Program-made: the position numbers and the translations under genes | Notes under the pieces: model-generated | The model's database searches: none | Told to the model about the DNA's origin: nothing | Seen by the model: the letters and a program-made list of their open reading frames with translations, nothing else | Origin: Artocarpus heterophyllus | Lineage: Eukaryota; Streptophyta; Magnoliopsida; Rosales; Moraceae | Length of the DNA stretch: 64,000 nt | Direction: 5' to 3' | Assembly (NCBI GenBank): GCA_025403435.1 | Contig: CM046348.1 | Coordinates: 30,026,148-30,090,147 of the forward strand | In this document: positions 60,532 through 64,000 of the stretch, in pieces | Numbering within the stretch: the first letter of the stretch is position 1 | Layout of the letters: the number at the start of each line of letters is the position of its first letter

Positions 60532-60553
60532 GTTTCGAGGATGAAACTTTTAT

Positions 60554-60566
60554 AAGGTGGGGAGAA
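60554..60566 (+). other. Gypsy-2 polypurine tract
   Basis: AAGGTGGGGAGAA directly ahead of the 3' LTR start at 60568. Confidence 0.8.
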
Positions 60567-60567
60567 T

Positions 60568-63500
60568 TGTAACACCCGCCTATTTTATGTAACGGACCAT
60601 GTTAAGTTAATAACGTTGATAAGGAATGTTATTAATAAATTACGTTACATGATATGATATGTGATGTGCATGTTACTAACTTTTTATGTCAAGTTTTGTG
60701 ACAGGTGACGACCGCATGGGATCGTTGTGCTCTAGTGTTCATGTGAAATTTTAAATATATGATTATTTATGATGCAATGATGTATGAATGTTTTATGTTA
60801 TGGCATTTAATGATAGATCGGCAGGCCAAACTTTTAAGCTCGGCAAGCCGAACTTCTTGCCCGAAATCGACAGGCCAAACTTCTTGCCCGAAATCGGCAG
60901 GCCAAAGAAACCCACCGGCAGGCCGAACTTGCTGGAACCGGCAGGCCGAAGAGGAAAAATCGACAGGCCGGACACGCTGACAAACAGTCAGCAGAAATTT
61001 TTCTAAAATTATGGCTGAGTTAATTACATTAATTGGGTGAATTAATGTGATTAATTGGCATAATAATGGAATGTTTTTGTCAGTTAAGGAAATTCAAGGA
61101 TTTGACTTGTATTGATTTGTATTATTTTAAGAGGTTTCCTATTTTTAGAAGGTAAATTAAGGTAAGATTGATGATGTTTGACCTTCCTTTTCTTTCTCTT
61201 CCTTTTCCCAGGCCAATCACCCTCCTAACAGTCAGAAATTTCTAACTTAATGAAAAGTAATGACTCTTCATTATACACATTACGTTAGAAAAAAAAAATT
61301 TAACGCTTTTCCTCAAATAATTTCTCTCGGTTCTGAGACGTTCTCTCATTATTTTCTCCTCCTCTTCTCTTCTCCACGAGTGCTTTGTTTTTTTTTTTCT
61401 CTCTCACGAAAATTCTCTACAAAAATTATAAGAAAAGTCATATTTCGTTTATTGAAATCAAGGGGTTTTGAGAAGATATTTCCAGGTATGAATTCGGTTT
61501 TTCTAGTATTTTTGAAAAGAAATTCTTCTCCTCGTTAGGTATTGTATTTTGTCTCGAATTTTTTTATATATGATGTTATGTATATATTATGTGATGTTTT
61601 TCTAAGTTTCATGTCATTTCAATGTTTTAATGAAAAATGATATTTCTATCTTCTACCCCTCGCAGTAATATGTTACTGTTTAATTTTGAAAGTATGAAAA
61701 AATGCAATGTTCATTCAAGGGATAAATATGATGTTTTCATAAAAAGTTGTTAAAATAGGCATATGTATGAGTATGTAAGATGAATGTGTTTTATGATTAT
61801 GAAATGTTTTGATAATGTTGTTTTTAGGATTTTCATTTTATTAAACATTTTATGTAATTACATGATTTTATGATAATAAAATGATTTTATGCATGATAAT
61901 ATGATGATTTTATGGAGTTTTAAATTAAATATATGTGTTTTAAATTATTAGAAAATATTTTTCAAAAGGATTGTCATGTTAATGTATGAAATGTTTTGAT
62001 TTTTAAGGAAGCATGATATGTATAGCGTTTATATGTTTTGATGATAATTTTATGATGATGATTATAAGATATGTCTGAAATGTGATGAATGTATACATGA
62101 GTGTATGTATATGTGTATATTATATGAATGAATGTTATGTGTATGATATTTCATGATAAGTATTGATTTTTTTATTGCATCTTTAAATGGATAAATGGCA
62201 TGAACACTCAAGGAAGCGAGCACATCGAGACCGCGGCGTCGTCACCAAGTGCATTTTTAAGGTTAAGTAAGCTATCGTTAAGGTAAGTACATTCTCACCT
62301 GCAACATGACACATGTTTTTTTTACAGGTTTGATGATATGTTTATAAGGATATTCATGATGATTTTATGATGATTTTCCTTAAAGGATTTCTTATGAAAG
62401 ATTTTCATGATTTTAAAGATATGCATGTATGATGATGACATGTTTCAAAGTATGAAAAGTAAGTATATATATGTATCACCTAATAAGTGTTGCACACCTA
62501 ATGTTATGAAATGTTATGTTATGATGTCATGTTTGGTTTGAGATTAGCTACCCTTCTCCTCTCATGACGGCGCACCTATGATGAGGTTTATGGTGCAACA
62601 CTTGGGCCCTTAAGATAAAATGGAAGAAGTTTTAAAATAGTTAATGTTACGAAAGATATGTTCTATGAAATTGTGCTTAAGGCACTTTTATGGTACGATG
62701 ATGATGATGATGATGTTTATGAAATGTTTTAAATTGTGAGAATATATGTACTTACTAAGCATTAGCTTAATCATGTTTTATATGTCATGTTGCAGATAAG
62801 GGTAAGAGAATCATGGAATAGGTGGAGGACATGGGAAGGCGTGTGAGTAACATGAATGATGAATTGTAACCGGAAGCACGCCAAGAAAAAAATTTATTTT
62901 ATGATTTAATCAAGTTATACTTTTTGAACATATTTTTATGTTAAGTTGTTAAGAATACTTATATTATGGTTTTATAAGTTAATTTAACATCTTTTTATGA
63001 ATTATGAACTTCCGCTATATTTTACGTAAAGATTGGTATGTTTTAAATTATGTTTTCCAAAGGAATTTGGTCTCGGACAGCCTGCCGAACTCTGTGGCCG
63101 GCCTGCCGAAGACCAGAGGTTCGGCCTGCCGAAGACCAGAGGTTCGGCCTGCCGATCGAATTTTCCGGCCTGTCGAATATGGATGAATTTTTTTGGTCCG
63201 AATTGCAAAGCCTCTGCCGGCCTGCCGGTTGAGGGAGCTCCAGCTTGCCGATGATGTTCGACCTGTCGAAGTCCCAAGTTCGGCTTGCCGAACTGTGGGA
63301 ATAAATGGATTTCAAATGATGTGATGATCAAAGGGATTTAACGTGATGTTTTGTAAAGTCTTGATTTATACAATTTGATAAACCTATATATTAATAAATA
63401 AGTTCATGATTGATTTTAGTATAATCGAATAAATTATGATATGGAATAATTTAAGCAACAATTTTCAAATCATTGTTAAGTTTAAAAAAAAAAACGTATG

Positions 63501-63644
63501 TATAGATCCTGGTAATGTAAGTTTAAGTACTTTTAAAATCAATTGTAACGATTAAGTTTGATACTATTTATAAGTTTAATGTTTATGTATGTACGAATGC
63601 AAGTATGTAACGACATCTATGGCGTCCGAAATAAGGGCGTTACA
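60568..63644 (+). repeat. Gypsy-2 3' LTR
   Basis: 3077 bp, TGTAACACCCGCC...GGGCGTTACA. It is 75 bp longer than the 5' LTR, partly from additional dyad units at 60880-60900 and 63120-63140 and a short insertion near 62045. Confidence 0.93.
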
Positions 63645-63649
63645 ATAAC

Positions 63650-64000
63650 CAAATAATACTAAGTTTAGAACTAACAATAACACTAAAACTAAAACTAATG
63701 GTTTAAAATTTACCAACAATGATGGAGTCAGTAGAACGTTAGGGAGGAGTCAAACAACGGCAAAGTCGATGGAATGTCAAGGGACAAGGATGAACTGCAA
63801 CGAAAGGCACCAAGTTTGTTGGGGTTGGGTCGAACGATGGTGGGGAGTGGAGAGAGTGATAGGAGAATGTCAAAGTCCAAGAATGTCAAGGGTGGCTGGG
63901 TTCGTCAGTGGCTGGGCCGTGAGGGGGAGGAGTTAGAGAGAGAAGCGGGTTTAGAAAGGGTTTAAGTTAGAGAAATTTCAAATAAATAGAGAAGGCCATG
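63650..64000 (+). other. CACTA-2 body right of gypsy-2
   Basis: AT-rich ACTAAAACTAAAACTAA text followed by a GA-rich stretch. The frame at 63774-63965 is purine composition without a recognised domain. Its make-up resembles the G/A-rich segment at 1-310 of CACTA-1. Confidence 0.4.

Larger units (their letters stand above)
52707..63644 (+). mobile_element. Ty3/gypsy retrotransposon with 3-kb LTRs, chromovirus-like (gypsy-2)
   Basis: LTRs at 52707-55708 (3002 bp) and 60568-63644 (3077 bp), TGTAACACCCGCC...GCGTTACA. Target duplication ATAAC at 52702-52706 and 63645-63649. It has a primer site, one gag-pol reading unit with about eleven stops and one shift, a purine tract, and a chromodomain-like integrase tail. 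LTRs are similar but differ in many single bases and in repeat-unit number, so it is older than copia-1. Confidence 0.93.
51840..64000 (+). mobile_element. Second CACTA element, interrupted by gypsy-2 and cut by the window end (CACTA-2)
   Basis: Starts CACTAGTAGAAACTGTAG at 51840, preceded by a possible 3-bp TSD ATT. Subterminal hairpins follow at 51860-52160. The body (52160-52701, 63650-64000) has no transposase seen, so it may be a non-autonomous derivative or continue beyond the window. Gypsy-2 is inserted with TSD ATAAC. The right TIR was not reached. Confidence 0.65.

Overview
The window looks like nuclear DNA of a flowering plant, probably a eudicot. It is AT-rich and almost entirely made of transposable elements nested in one another. 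It also holds two decayed copies of a chimeric host-gene fragment, FCF1 exons followed by a chloroplast chaperonin-60 alpha tail. I found no intact host gene, no rRNA or tRNA gene and nothing bacterial.

Layout. Positions 1-4338 are the transposase-bearing part of a CACTA (En/Spm) DNA transposon on the minus strand; its left end lies outside the window. Positions 4413-6572 and 11562-13585 are two direct copies of a non-coding, LTR-like repeat of about 2.1 kb. Between them lie a decayed antisense LTR (about 7563-10061) and a copia-LTR-like scrap. Positions 15886-37955 are an old antisense Ty1/copia element (copia-2, TSD CATTT). Its left LTR was split by a truncated Ty3/gypsy element (gypsy-1, 17362-21953). 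Its leader was split by a young, apparently complete Ty1/copia element of the same family (copia-1, 25412-35083, TSD GGTAC). Copia-1 has LTRs with no difference that I could see and one uninterrupted gag-pol frame.

Next come a Ty3 integrase remnant (38.1-38.7 kb), host-gene chimera copy A (39.4-41.3 kb) and a third Ty1/copia element (copia-3, 42367-49267, TSD AATAT). They are followed by chimera copy B (49.9-51.4 kb) and a Mutator-type MITE with a perfect 9-bp TSD (51394-51781). From 51840 to beyond the window is a second CACTA element, interrupted by a chromovirus-like Ty3/gypsy element with 3-kb LTRs (gypsy-2, 52707-63644, TSD ATAAC).

Main observation. A GC-rich near-palindrome, TTCGGCCTGCCGAA, is arrayed in clusters inside Ty1/copia LTRs and leaders, inside Ty3/gypsy LTRs, and in a decayed form in a third LTR. 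In both full-length families the clusters come as two groups of opposite orientation on the same transcript, 1-2 kb apart. A shared, non-coding dyad array across unrelated retrotransposon superfamilies is not explained by gag-pol homology and is the best candidate here for something undescribed.

Second theme. The older elements keep their reading frames over kilobases but carry stop codons that mostly look like C-to-T (or G-to-A) changes at Gln, Arg or Trp codons. This is what decay of methylated, silenced copies would produce. The only coding unit that looks functional is the copia-1 polyprotein.
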